Positions 31,726 through 42,894 of a DNA stretch of 64,000 bases are shown one piece after another. Both the position numbers and the translations under genes were made by a program. Numbering within the stretch: the stretch's first letter is position 1; each line of letters starts with the position of its first letter. The notes beneath the pieces are model-generated. The model did no database searches and was not told the origin of the DNA. It saw only the letters and a program-made list of their open reading frames with translations. Source of the DNA: Anagrus nilaparvatae (lineage: Eukaryota; Arthropoda; Insecta; Hymenoptera; Mymaridae); assembly GCA_022575985.1 (NCBI GenBank), contig JAKSXM010000263.1, forward strand, positions 7,234,001 to 7,298,000, read 5' to 3'.

Positions 31726-33468
31726 TCAACTCTCATAATATTTACATTCTTCTGGTTTAAAGAATTGATAACCTGTTCTTGTATAACCTACTAATATTAC
31801 TCTGCAACCTTTAAATCTAAATTTCGTTCTAGTTATTCTCTGTACCTTAATATATGCAATACATCCAAAACGTTTTATTTGTTTTATATCAAAATTAAAA
31901 TTTGGAGCGAATTTCTTTAATGGGGTTATCATATTATTTGTTTTATGAGGTGTTCTATTATATGCGTATACTGCCGCTCCCAAAGCTAAATCCCACATAT
32001 TTTCAGGCAAACGTGAGTCATATATATATGACCTAACTTTATTTTGTATAGTTTGATTAAACCTTTCTTCTACACCATTATGCTCAGGTGTATCAGGACA
32101 AGCAAGCTGATGTTCTGCGCCCAATTTTCGCATAACCTCAGCAGTATACCCACCAGTAAATTCAGTACCCTGATCCGTTCTTAAATAGCATACTTTAGCA
32201 TCTCGACCTAATAAGTTTCTAGAACTTCGTACAAACACTTCAAAACACAAGCCTGTATCACTCTTATGTTTCATCGGATAGGCCATAGCAAGACGCAAAT
32301 AATCATCAACAAAAACAGATATAAATCTATAACCCTTTGGATAAGACTGAGGATTTACAACACCCATTACATCCGAAGGAATTATTTGAAGAGGTTGAGT
32401 GGCTTTATTTCTTTTTGGTTTAAAAGGCAACCTCTGTATTTTAGCTATTTTACATACTTCGCAGTCTAATATATATTCATTAAATATTGCATCCTTTAAA
32501 TCTCCAATATCAGGATTTTGTTTTTGTATTTCTTTTAAGTATGCCAAAGATGCATGCCCTAAACGCACGTGCCAAAGCATGGCCTTATTATTTTTCTTAA
32601 ATTTCATATATTTATTATTAAATGGTAATTCATCATCAATTACTTCTATTACAGGTAATTCATCAATATCATGAAAATTTCTGTCCCATATCGTAGTATC
32701 AAAATTTGAATGCTCAATAATATTACGTTTATCTATTGAATTAGTAATATTTTCCGTTTTATCATTAATTTTATCACTTAATTTCTCGCTTATTTCATTT
32801 AAAGTACTATCATCAGTTTTATCATTTACTAAATCTAATTTATTTCCGGTTTCTGAATTTTTATCAACTTCATTTAACATTCTTTTAGTAACGCTTCTCG
32901 TTATATGGTTTGGATAAGTAATTTGTTCAATATTTTCCGATGCTAGATTTACAAAAATATTTTTGTTTTTATTTAAATCAAGTAACTCATTTTTATCATT
33001 AATTATTTTTAGTTCAAGCATCCAATACGGTTTTTCGTATATTCCGTTTAAGAGAATTTCATTGGAATTAGGATCAAATATATTTATTTTTCTATCACCC
33101 AAGTAAATAGCTAACCGTAATTCTACAAATTTTCGTAGAGATAATAAATTTTCAGATAATTTTTCTGCGCAAATTACATTATCTAAATCAAATATTGAAC
33201 CGTTCTTTAACATTATTTCTGTTGTACCTATTCCATCAATTTTTAAATTCGCAGAAGAGTTTTTATTAGCACATTTAACTGTGCCGAAATCTCCGTACTT
33301 TAAAGATTTGAAAATTAATTTAGTATTTGTTATGTGCTCAGTAGCGCCAGAATCTACTATGAATTTTGCTATTATTTCATTACCGTCATTACTCAATTTC
33401 ACATTTGTTCTTTTGTCATTGTAATTATTTATTAAATTTGTATTTGACATTTTTTGTGTATTTAACAA
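31726..33468 (-). pseudogene. Copia protease and integrase
   Basis: A 580-codon open segment. The protease has [11 protein letters not shown] with DSG at about residues 39-41. The integrase zinc finger is WHVRLGHAS with CEVCKIAK. The catalytic core contains [27 protein letters not shown] and [13 protein letters not shown] (D, D, E). It ends with [17 protein letters not shown], common before the RT linker. It is separated from gag by a single TAG (33559) in the same frame and ends in TGA at 31726. The Pro/Lys-poor, Asn/Asp-rich protease-integrase spacer is long. Confidence 0.95.
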
Positions 33469-33558
33469 AAATAATTTACCTTTATCATTGGATGATGTTT
33501 CATTAGTCTGAGTTGGTGTTACCGGTGACGTCGGTCTACGATTGTTATAATTACCTCT

Positions 33559-34983
33559 CTATCCTCGCCTACCTCGACTTCCCCGTCTACCCCAATTTTG
33601 TCTAGATTGTTTTTGACCTCTATATGACTCATTTTGTCGATCGTAACCACCTCTTCGTTTAAAACCACGATTTGAAAAATTTCGACCACCTCGGTTATAA
33701 TTATTTGGTTTATTACTACTTTCATTCGAGAGCCGTTCTTTTCTTTGCGGACAATCCGCGGCTATATGATTTGTATAGTTATTGCATTCATAGCATATTT
33801 TAAGTCCTTGTCCCTTTCTGGGACAGTTATAAGATTTATGACCACGTCCGTCACATTCATAACATTTAATTTTAGTATTTTTGCTTATGTTCATTACAGC
33901 TTTAACGCTCTCATTGATAGGATTTCTTTCGGCTTCATCCTTTAAAATATATTTTCTTAACTGGTCATAACTTAATCTCTTTTTAGTGGAGTTCTCAGCC
34001 ATGAAGTCAATTTGTTTTATGGCCGGAACTGTATGCATTATAGCGCTTAAGAATATATCTCTTTTTTCATCTTCCGGAAGCGAAGCATTTCCGGTTAAGT
34101 CCTCATAATTTCGAACTAACTCTTCAAATTTGTCTATAAATTCCGAAGCTTTGTCTTTTTCTGAATTATATTTTAAATTATAAAGCTTATGTATAATTGT
34201 TACTGTAGAGTAATTTGCTTCGCATCTTTTGATCTCTTTAATATTGTTTAGTAAATCTAACGGCTCTTTATATTTCATTACTTTAGTATGATAATTGTTA
34301 TCAAGATGGTTAATTAAAATATCCCTAACCTTATGTTTATTTTCTTCTCTTATATTATTATCAATGTCTTTAGGCTCGATTGAGGAATCTATTACATACA
34401 ATAATCCTCTTGATCTTAATTCAGAGGTAAATAAATCAAAAAATTGTTCGAACTTAGTGTTACTTGTCAATTTATAATCTCTTTTTATACCAGAATCTTT
34501 ATTTATAACCTCTAATTTTATTCGTTCTGCAACCGTATTCTCTTTCTTATCATAAGTATTGCTTTCAATATTTCGATTGTTACTAATTATGTTTGTTAAT
34601 CTTTTTATTTCTTCAGCCTGCATTTCTATAGTTTGTTTATGAGTATTTTGTATTGAATCGAATTTACGTAATAAGTCATTCATTACACTTGACCCTTTCT
34701 GATCATCCGTAATTTTAATTTTTCCACTCGTATTATTTAAATTTTCTGACACTCGTTTTGACTCTACTTCATTGCTATCTTTTTCCTGTAATACATGTGA
34801 GCTTTCTTTTGAGTCATTTTTATCATCCTTATTTCCATTCGTATTTTCATTCGTATTTTCATTCGTATTTTCTTTCGTTAACATTTCCATGGATGTGCCC
34901 ACAGTTAGGTCTGGTTTTATTATTATAACTTTATTTTGGTCAATTAGCTTTGTTACAGCTTCCCATTGCTCCTCTTTAACCAA
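33559..34983 (-). pseudogene. Copia gag (nucleocapsid)
   Basis: A 474-codon frame with an Asn/Glu/Lys-rich N-terminus containing a short ENTN repeat (34838-34885). A UBN2-like gag core includes LDNNYHTKVMKYKEPLDLLN and KASEFIDKFEELVRNYEDL. Two zinc knuckles follow: CYECDGRGHKSYNC and CYECNNYTNHIAADC. A Gly/Arg-rich tail (RGGRNFSNRGFKRRGGYD) ends at TAG 33559; most copia elements read directly into protease here. The start codon is uncertain: the first in-frame codon at 34983 is TTG. Confidence 0.93.
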
Positions 34984-35072
34984 CTCTTTTGCTGAAATAT
35001 TTATAAATATTTTGTTAAAATACCAGACATGCTAGCTCATATCTCAATTAATTGAACTCAAATCAATTGAGA

Positions 35073-35381
35073 CTAAGCAGGTACAACTACAAACGCCCGA
35101 ACATCAAGGTCATCTATAGCTGCACCTAGTTTTCCTCCCAACAAACTACCGCACTGCGTCAGTTGTTGAGTGAAAAACTTTAACAGGAAACCAATTTTAA
35201 TTTTTAAATTCTTACCGATTTTATGACATCGTTCATTCGTTTCAAATATCAATCCGGTCTCATCATATCGAAGAGAGATACACTCCTGATCCTCTTTTAA
35301 ATCGAATATAAAAGCAACAAATTTCACTACTTGATTTACCAACTGACGTTGATTTTCTGAAATTGCATATGCATTTTTCAT
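35073..35381 (-). CDS. Extra small ORF upstream of copia gag
   Basis: 102 residues from a clear ATG (MKNAYAISENQRQLVNQVVK) to TAG at 35073. It lies between the 5' LTR and gag in a different frame from gag. Contains LRYDETGLIFETNERCHKIG and ends GGKLGAAIDDLDVRAFVVVP. No domain recognised. Copia gag-pol is normally one ORF directly after the leader, so an additional upstream ORF is unusual. It could be a captured or element-specific gene, or a spliced exon of gag. The reading frame has no disruption although pol does. Confidence 0.55.
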   Translation of the reverse strand: MKNAYAISENQRQLVNQVVKFVAFIFDLKEDQECISLRYDETGLIFETNERCHKIGKNLKIKIGFLLKFFTQQLTQCGSLLGGKLGAAIDDLDVRAFVVVPA

Positions 35382-36010
35382 TCGTTCTAACTTTAAAGTT
35401 ATTCGTACTGCTTAAAATTTTACTTAGACATTTATTTCATTCGTACACAAATTTGCATTTAAATCTGATAAGATAAATATTATAAAAATAAATATTATAA
35501 AAATAAAATACTAAACCAACATGCAAATTTTAAATATCTAAGACCAACAGCGCACTATCGTGCTACTGTAATATAATATCATACTGAGTCACTCGTATAT
35601 ACGTATATTATAAAGCATACGTTGTTAATGCGCATTATTTTATATACAACATTCGTTTCTTTATATATGATTTTAATGTACAACATTCGTTCCTCATTGT
35701 AATTTTCATTTTCTTATTTTCATTCATAATTTTTCATTATTATTATTTTAATTTTCATATTTATTACTATTTTACTAATAATAAAATATTGGCGTTTCTA
35801 TATCAAGAAAACAATTTAAAACGTATACATTCTTATTACGTTTTTAATTACGCCACATTTATGTAATTAAAAATCTTATTATTTTCATTCCTTCCTTTTT
35901 TTTTTATTAAGATTATTTCACTCGTTTTCAAATATTTATATTTTATTTCATACCTGACAAATTTTCCATCCTTTAATTATCTTATTTTATTTAACTTTTA
36001 TTTATTCCAA

Positions 36011-36044
36011 CTGGCGCAATTGGAAGCGTGCTGTTACCATTACC
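36011..36044 (-). promoter_or_regulatory. Copia primer-binding site with extended tRNA-iMet similarity
   Basis: Directly next to the 5' LTR. On the plus strand TGGCGCA (36012-36018) and TGGAAGCGTGCTG (36021-36033), followed by CCAT and TACC, read like the D-arm to anticodon part of insect initiator tRNA-Met as I remember it. Copia is known to prime from a 5' half of this tRNA; here the similarity spans about 33 nt. Confidence 0.7.
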
Positions 36045-36270
36045 TGTTAGATTTATAGGTTAATTATATAAATTCACTCAATTATAGTTTTAATTAATAT
36101 TTTATTAATAATAAGCACTCGTTATAACGTCTTATCGTTACAAAAGATCTGATTTAACTAACTTGACCGAAAGTCAAATGAATCATTCATTGATGAATAA
36201 TACACAGCTTTAGTGTTAGCCCATACATATATATTAGGCCCAATATACATACACACGTTATATACTAAAA
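36045..36270 (-). repeat. Copia 5' LTR
   Basis: 226 bp; carries promoter and RNA start in this family. Its outer end reads ACTAAAA rather than CTAACA, a small terminal divergence. Confidence 0.96.
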
Positions 36271-36991
36271 AAAATCGACCATTCACCCCATTCATTTTTT
36301 CTGATATTAAAGGGTTTTGTGTGAAAAATAAAAGATAAAATTTGTTTAACACGCAATTAAAATTTATTAATTAATTGCAAATTTTTTGTTGTAAAAACAA
36401 AGTTAAGAGAAAAAAAATTACGCAACAAAAATAGAATAAACTAGAATAAAAAAAAATATAATTACTTCTAAACTATTTATAATTAGAATTAACTTCTAAT
36501 AAATTTATAGAAAAGTCCACTAAAGGTTCACTGGATACACAGATAGAATATTAAACAGCAAATCTTATAACAAACAGCAAAGTTTATAATAATTTTTTAA
36601 TGACATGTTACTTGGTTCAAATATTTTTTTCAGATTTGCTGTTTAAATTTCTTATCCATTATCTTTTTTTTCATGTTAATTTTTTATGGTAAATTTTGAT
36701 GTTAACCCATCCTGATAAAATACATGTTAAAACATATGTTAAAAACTGATGTTAAAATAAAATTTTATAGCTACGAACTTCAAAAAAAAAAATAACTAAA
36801 AAAAAAACACGTTTACAAATAACGAAAAAAACACTACAGCCGCGTTAAAATTTTCTACGCAGTAGTTGTAAATTACAACAGCAGCGCCGCGAAGTGTGAA
36901 AGCAGCTACCAAAAAAAATTCTTCACAGCGGCGTCTAAATTTGTGTTCGCAGCGGAGGCCCGTTCACCGCAACGAGTATTTGGATTTCTCT

Positions 36992-38219
36992 GTACAAAGT
37001 TGTATGTTTTATATTTATCTATTAGTTATATCAAGTTAATAATTTTTTATTTTAATAATTTCAAGTTAATATTTTTTTATTTACCCAAAATTGGGTCTTA
37101 ACACCTAATTTATAGTGTAATTTAGAAAATGATTGGTGTTAACGCTAAGCTTCAGGTATTAATACCCAAACATTTGGCATTTACACTAAAATTTAAAAAA
37201 AACATTGAAACAATCGGTGTTAGATTAAATGTTCAAAGTTTACACTGAAGTGTTTGGTGTCTGCATTGACATTTCGGTGTTTACACCAAAATGTTGATAC
37301 TAAACCCGAAACCAAATGCTATATTCATTGAAGTTGGCGTATCATGTGTCTTTGTTAATAATCTTTTCAGTTTTTATGTCACAGTGAGGAAGAGTAGAAG
37401 TAGTTAAAGGCCCCGGTGAAATAGTGAAAATTATTTTAATTTTTTAAAATTTTTAATATATTTATACTCTTTAATATCGAGCGATAAATAAATTTTAAAT
37501 AATTAATTATTCAAATAAATTATTTAATGTATTTAATTATTAAAAAAGTTTTATCTGATGCAATGTTAAAAAAATTCGGTTTTGGAAAACAAAAAAATTC
37601 ATTCCCGTATCTGGAAAATTTCGGTTAACGTAAGCAAATTTTTTTCTTTGTTTAAACTGCTACAAATAGCATAAAACTCCGGGAATTTGAAACAAAAAAA
37701 ATTGGGAGGGGGAAATTTGGGGTGATGGGCAAAATCTAGTAATGATAATAATTATGGTTTAAATTTCTTTAATAATGAAATTTAATTGCTTCTTAATTTA
37801 GAAGTAATGTTTGAAACAATTGAAAACTTTTGCCATTACGGCAAAAAATATTAGTATTTTTCTAAAAATTTTCATTTCGGGGGACCAGGAAACGTGCTTC
37901 AATGTGTATAATATTTTTAAAAAAACTAGCTGATTGGCCTCGCGATGCTCGGGTTAACCAAATAAAAACTCTTGTGCATTAATTTTTTTATATTTTAATC
38001 ATATGTAGTTAATTATAATAAATATAATCATACGTGATTAAAATGCAATTTAATTTTATTTAAAAATGAATGAGAACAGAATTAATTTTATGCTTCTAAA
38101 ATTAACAAAAAAATTTTATAATTCATATTAAGAAAAAGTTACATGATTATTTATAAATAATTATAACTAATGAGGTATATTTTATAACATAAATAATTAT
38201 TGATAATTAATAATAATTG
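36992..38219. repeat. AT-rich stretch with palindromic GGTGTT/AACACC phrases
   Basis: At about 37085-37310, repeated short phrases such as TTGGTGTTAACG, TCGGTGTT, TTTGGTGTCTG, and TCGGTGTTTACACC lie spaced every 25-40 bp in both orientations. The remainder is plain AT-rich DNA. No coding sequence. Confidence 0.45.
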
Positions 38220-38990
38220 AAAATAAAATATAGTGATATGCAGCTTTTTTAACAAAATTTCCAGTTTTTTTCATACTGTAGACAATCAATATTTGAATAT
38301 TTTCAATTTTCATATACATCACAACTGATATTGTAGACAATCAATATAAATATGACTATAGAATGAAATTTTCATAATTTTGTATTGTTCATAAATAGGA
38401 TAGGCGATATCCATTTCACTCTATGGTGAAATTTTTTTAGCTTTTTCATAAATAAAACAGCCAGCAATATAGATTGAAAATTTTGAATTTTTTTTATAAT
38501 GTAGACAGCCAATATAAATTTTACTATAGAGTGAAATTTTTATAATTTTTTGTTTTTCAATTAATAGTACAGCCAATATCCATTTTACTCTATGGTGAAA
38601 TTTTTGGGATTTTCCATGTATAAAACAACTAACAATATAGATTGAAATTTTAATTGTTTTTTTATATTTTAGACAATCAATATGAATTTTACTCTGAAGT
38701 GAAATATTTATTATTTTTTTTTTTTCATAAATAGGACAGAAGATATTCATTTTACTCTATAGTGAAATTTTTTGGGTTTTTTCTTATATAAAACAGTCAT
38801 TAATATAGATTGAAATTTTTTCAGTTTTTCCATATTGTTGACAATCAATATGAATTTTAATATCGAGTGAAACTTTTATAATATTTTTTATAAACTTTTA
38901 TAATTTTTATAATGTTTTCATAAATAGAACAGCCGATATCCATTATACTCTATATTATATGGTTAAATTTTTGAGTTTTTTCATATATGG
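38220..38990. repeat. Satellite A array, left part
   Basis: Degenerate tandem units with alternating phrases: GACAATCAATATGAATTTTA, CGATATCCATTTTACTCTAT, and ACAATATAGATTGAAATTTT. The higher-order period is about 170 bp. Related arrays occur at 40100-40230, 41500-42150 and, in opposite sense, 47330-48200. The minus-strand 109-codon ORF here is an artefact of the repeat. Confidence 0.8.
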
Positions 38991-40099
38991 CTCATTATCG
39001 TTTTTTTTGCAAAAGTGACGTACAGCACGTTTCTGACTACCAGATGCATTAATTAAAAAAATTTTTTTTTTTAAATTTTTACTTTCGATAAGTTTTTGAT
39101 GGTACACCATAAAAATCAACATATTTTAATGTTTTAACTACTATAAAACATAAAAATATAGCAAAAAAGTCTTTACCGTTCCCTGTCACAAAGGAGATTC
39201 CTATACTTTGAGTGTCTGTCACTCACACCTATCAATTAATTATCAAAAATTTTTATTTGGGGATTAATTGCTATACTATAAGGTTAAACTTTTTCCATAT
39301 AGAAAAAATTTAAACTTACTTTTCCTAATTATTACAAGGGTGAGAAGGTGTGTCACACGATTTTACAAAATGTGTACGTAAAACGTATTTTATTTATATT
39401 AAATTTGATTTCTCTTCATAAAAACATTTTTAAAACCTTTTAATCACATAAATGACAACTTAAATATATAAAAAATAAATTCTCACATCGAGAGCACTTT
39501 AAGAGGTCCTTAAATAGGAAAACAAAATCAGTTTAAGTTCAGAAATCACCAAGGGACAAAAACAAAAGCCTTTACCGTACCCCCCTAGATCTCCTATTAA
39601 GAAGCGTTGTAATTAAAATATTAAAAACTTAGTAAGTTTCAATCATAAAAATACTTTACTTTCCAAACGGAAAAGTTTTTTTGTTCATTTGTCTACGAAT
39701 TATTTTGATTTTTCTATAAAAAAGCCTTTACCGTTCCTGCCTTTACCGTTCCTCTTTTTTTTTTAAATTATTTAATACTTTTAAAATTTACCTCCAAAAC
39801 TCGTTTTTTTAGTAAGAATTCTTTAAAAATATATGATATTGTTCTCTAAAATACATAAAACCTAGAAAAATTCATACATTAAGGCCGTATGTAACGATTT
39901 TGGTTTTTAATGGTTTTAACCTGTTTTTACCTTATAATTATATGAAAAAATGTAATAAATTGATGTAAAAGGTTCGTTATGGTAATTTTTATGCAACACT
40001 GAATAAATATTGGTGAAAAAAGTCTAAATAGTTTTGTTTGGACTTTAAAAAAGGAATTTTTTATTTTTATTTTTTGAAAGCTATTTTTTCAAAAAAAAT
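38991..40099. other. AT-rich interlude within the satellite complex
   Basis: Contains near-repeats of GCCTTTACCGTTCC (39168, 39572, 39722, 39738) that hint at a further old tandem family. No coding sequence recognised. Confidence 0.4.
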
Positions 40100-40228
40100 G
40101 AAAACGAGCCATATAAAACAACTAACATTATAGATTGAAATTTTTGATGTTATTTTATATTGCAGAGAATCAATATTAATTTTATTCTAGAGTGAAATAT
40201 TTATGATTTTGGTTCCTCATAGAGGACC

Positions 40229-40430
40229 CATTGTTTTAGGTGAAATTTTTATTTCTGATTTTTTGACATATACGCACGTTTTGAGATCTCAGGATTCTAA
40301 AAACCAGTTTTTAAAAAAATTATGTATGTGTGTGTGTGTGAGTGTATGTATGTAAGTATGTATATAGTATATATGTATATCACTGTCACCGGTGATATTT
40401 CACAACCAATATGACATTAAAAAAGTAAAA
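40229..40430 (+). repeat. Fragment of the GGTTCC dispersed repeat
   Basis: TTTTGGTTCCTCATAGAGGA, GATTTTTTGACATATACGCA, a (GT)n tract and CACCGGTGATATTTCACAAC follow the same order as 27474-27640. Confidence 0.75.
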
Positions 40431-41410
40431 ATAATATTTTATTGACCAGAATTGGAGCTGAACTTAATTTTTTATTGTTTCAAATTATTTAAAATAAATA
40501 AAACAATACAAATTAATTTGATGTGTAACAATTTTTTTATTTCACAATATTTCACCAACAAATCCGTTGGCCTCTTCAGGTGATCTGAATACAAAAATTA
40601 TATAATTTTTTCTTAATTATTAATGAACAATATGAGAATTTAAAAACATTTTTATATTAACAATGTGTTAAACTTACATAAAAATACTTGTTTTTTTGAG
40701 CTATGCGACACTGGGTGCTGCCGACATGAGACTAATTATTTTTTATTTTTTAAAAAAATCTTTGAAAAAATCTTTATAGATACATTAAATAGCCATATGT
40801 TTTTCATCATATTTCTTTAATATACGTATCAAATGTATTTGAATATTTATTAAAGTGGGACTATGACATTTTTGTATATAGAATTAAACGACCCGGCATT
40901 CTCATTTTCATTTATCGTATTATTAAATTTATTGATATACACCTCTTCCGAAAATTTTCTTGTTCTAAAATCTGGTTCCGTGTCTAATATCACGATATTG
41001 TTAAAATCCATATTATGCAACAGTTTGCAATGATTAGGTATTGGTATATCTAACTTTTTCTTGATGTCTTTCAAATGGCCCTCCATCCGTTTAAAAATTC
41101 TACGTTTAGTTTCACCAATATACGACACATCACAATCCGCACAGTCTATTTTATAGACTACGTTGGTGCGATTAGAATTTTTTATATCGTCCTTTCCCTT
41201 TTTAATTATACACGGAAGATTATTATTATTGTAAGGAACTATTAGAAAATTGTATTTTCGTAATGTTCGGCTCACGCTGTTAAATATGTTTGGTATGTAA
41301 GCTAATTTTATAATGTTTTTTTGTTTATATATTGCCGCATTTTGTTTTAAAATGTTTCCTCTATTCCTTAATTTATTAAAATTTATCCGTTTTTGTGTGT
41401 ATTTTTTTAT
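40431..41410 (-). mobile_element. Penelope-like element fragment 1
   Basis: Minus-strand coding end of a Penelope-like retroelement plus its 3' untranslated tail. The 3' tail at 40545-40580 contains a CCTGAAGA, CCAAC-GGATTT-GTTGG hairpin and TGAAAT order. The 5' part (RT) is absent; the fragment borders satellite sequence on its left and right. Confidence 0.8.
40850..41390 (-). pseudogene. Penelope-like GIY-YIG endonuclease domain
   Basis: The frame is open from about 41390 (KLAYIPNIFNSVSRTLRKYN) and runs into NVVYKIDCADCDVSYIGETK, KRMEGHLKDIKK, IPNHCKLLHNMDFNNIVILD and FSEEVYINKFN. The ending is TAA at 40850. This is the C-terminal nuclease of PLEs: CX2C ahead of SYIGETKR, conserved H/H and the catalytic glutamate in the SEEVYI segment. 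In the family it nicks DNA for target-primed reverse transcription. No disruption is seen in this domain, but the RT upstream is missing. Confidence 0.88.
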
Positions 41411-41439
41411 AAAATTTTCAGAAAATTTTTTTCACCATA

Positions 41440-42155
41440 AAATCTCCAGGTATTTTTTTTTTTTTTAATTTGGATATGTAATACCTCATTTTTTTCCATG
41501 CAAGTAAATTTTTGTAGTATTTTCATATTGTAAACAGCCAATATGAACTTTACTATATACAATTAAATTTTTTAAATTTCTGTTTTTTTTATTCTTAGGA
41601 CTGCCGATATCTATCTTATTTCATAATGAAATTTTTTGAGTTTTTTCATATATAAATAGCCGACAATATAGATGGTAAATTTTTTAGTTTTTTCATATTG
41701 TAAACTGCCAATATGAATTTTACTATACAGTTAAATATTTCTAATTTTTTTTTTCATTCTTAGGACTGCCGATAATATGTATATTATTACATCGTGAAAT
41801 TTTTTTAATTTTTCATATATAAAATAACCAGAAATATAGATTAAAATTTTTGTAGTTTTTTCATATTGTAACAGCTAATATAAATTTTACTATGCAGCTA
41901 AATTAAAAAAATTTTTATTTTTTCATTCTTAAGACTGCCGATAATTATCTTATTTCATAGTGAAATTTTTTGAGTTTTTTGATATATCAAATAGCCGACA
42001 ATATAGATTGAAATTTTTGTAGTTTTTCATATTGTAAACCGACAATATGAATTTTACTATACAATTAAATTCTTAAAATTTTTGTTTTTTTCTATTATTC
42101 TTAGGACTACCGATGTCTATATTATTTCATATTCAAATTTTTGAGTTATTTCATA
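41440..42155. repeat. Satellite A array with GGTTCC-repeat debris at the start
   Basis: 41440-41520 matches the TTTGGATGTAATACCTCATT phrase of 27474-28720. From 41520 alternating units TATTGTAAAC(A/T)GCCAATATG, GGACTGCCGATA and CAATATAGATT recur about every 170 bp. Confidence 0.75.
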
Positions 42156-42475
42156 TATAACAAAAGAGCTTCGGTGCAAATTACTCCTTGGAAAAAATGC
42201 TATCGAGTTGACGCTTTCTTTTTAATTTTAGCTCATGACACAGAGTTACAACTGTTTAAAGCTAAGAAGTACAAAATTTAAAAACTCAAAAATTGGTTAT
42301 TTTCATCACTTCATATCTTAAAATTATTTGTATTAAAATATAAAAACCAAAATGCTTTGTTTTTATTAAACGCATTTCTAAAGCCGCTTTTTTGTTGTTA
42401 TTTATTTAATGTATTCATAAAAAAGAAATAGCGAAAAAAAAGACTTAGAGTCCGATTTATTGAGTTATTAGGTTT
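42156..42475. repeat. Segment B, inverted partner of 48200-48500
   Basis: Includes TCCTTGGAAAAAATGCTATC, GAGTTACAACTGTTTAAAGC and TTTTCATCACTTCATAT, each found reverse-complemented at 48300-48490 in matching order. About 300 bp arms. Confidence 0.9.
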
Positions 42476-42808
42476 ATTGATTGAAATAATAGTATTGAAT
42501 TTAGCAGAAACTATACTTCACTTCAATTTTTTTTTCTAAAACAATCCTGTTTTATAGAAATGTTGTTATTTCAATTGTTTTTATGCAATAATAACATTAA
42601 ATTATTAGTATTGAATTTAGTAAAATATACCCAACTTAAATGTTTTCGAATATTGTCCGGTTTTATAGAAATCTTGTAATTTCAAATATTTTTATGCAAT
42701 GATAGCATTGAAATATATGTATTAAATTTAGCAAAATATACCCCGCTTTCAATTTTTTCGAATAACAGCCTGTTTTTTAGAACAGTTGTAATTTCAGATG
42801 TGATAAAG
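42476..42808. repeat. Satellite C, left part
   Basis: Copies of the TTTTATGCAATGATAGCATT unit, interrupted by the Penelope-like insertion at 42809. Confidence 0.85.
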
Positions 42809-42859
42809 TTGGTAAAATGATTTTTACGAGTGAAAGATGTTTAAAAATTTTTTATTTTT

Positions 42860-42894
42860 GACGACGTTTCGATCGATTAAGATCCTTTTCAAGC
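42860..42894 (-). ncRNA. Hammerhead-like motif, 3' copy of PLE 2
   Basis: Minus strand: GCTTGAAAAGGATC, loop TTAATC, GATC, GAA, ACG-T-CGT, C. Stem II is GATC/GATC and stem III ACG/CGT with one-base loop. The GAA box and cleavage C are present. The CUGANGA box is altered to CTTGAAA, so self-cleavage is doubtful. Confidence 0.4.

Larger units (their letters stand above)
29236..36270 (-). mobile_element. Full-length copia (Ty1/copia) LTR retrotransposon
   Basis: LTRs at 29236-29469 and 36045-36270 begin TGTTAGATTTATAGG; the 29236 copy ends CTAACA. The element is flanked by identical 5-bp AAAAT (29231-29235 and 36271-36275). In minus orientation the order gag, protease, integrase, RT, RNase H is that of copia. 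A polypurine tract and a tRNA-Met-like primer site lie directly against the LTRs. Coding is disrupted by stops at 33559, 31726, about 31632 and 30063 and a frameshift near 30810. The LTRs are nearly identical, so insertion is recent. Confidence 0.97.
29041..36991. mobile_element. hAT-like non-autonomous element split by a copia insertion
   Basis: The left end CAGAGAAACCCAAATACTCG (29041) and the right end, inverted, CAGAGAAATCCAAATACTCG (ending 36991) are terminal inverted repeats followed by (C/T)TGCGG. Subtracting the copia and one target copy leaves about 911 bp, rich in GCAGCG near both ends. CAG(A/G)G ends suit hAT elements, but no convincing 8-bp target duplication is visible, so the superfamily is only suggested. 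No transposase is seen. Confidence 0.7.

Noticed and set aside
38421..38750. 109-residue minus-strand protein
   Set aside because: Generated by satellite A; two near-identical peptide halves mirror the DNA period.
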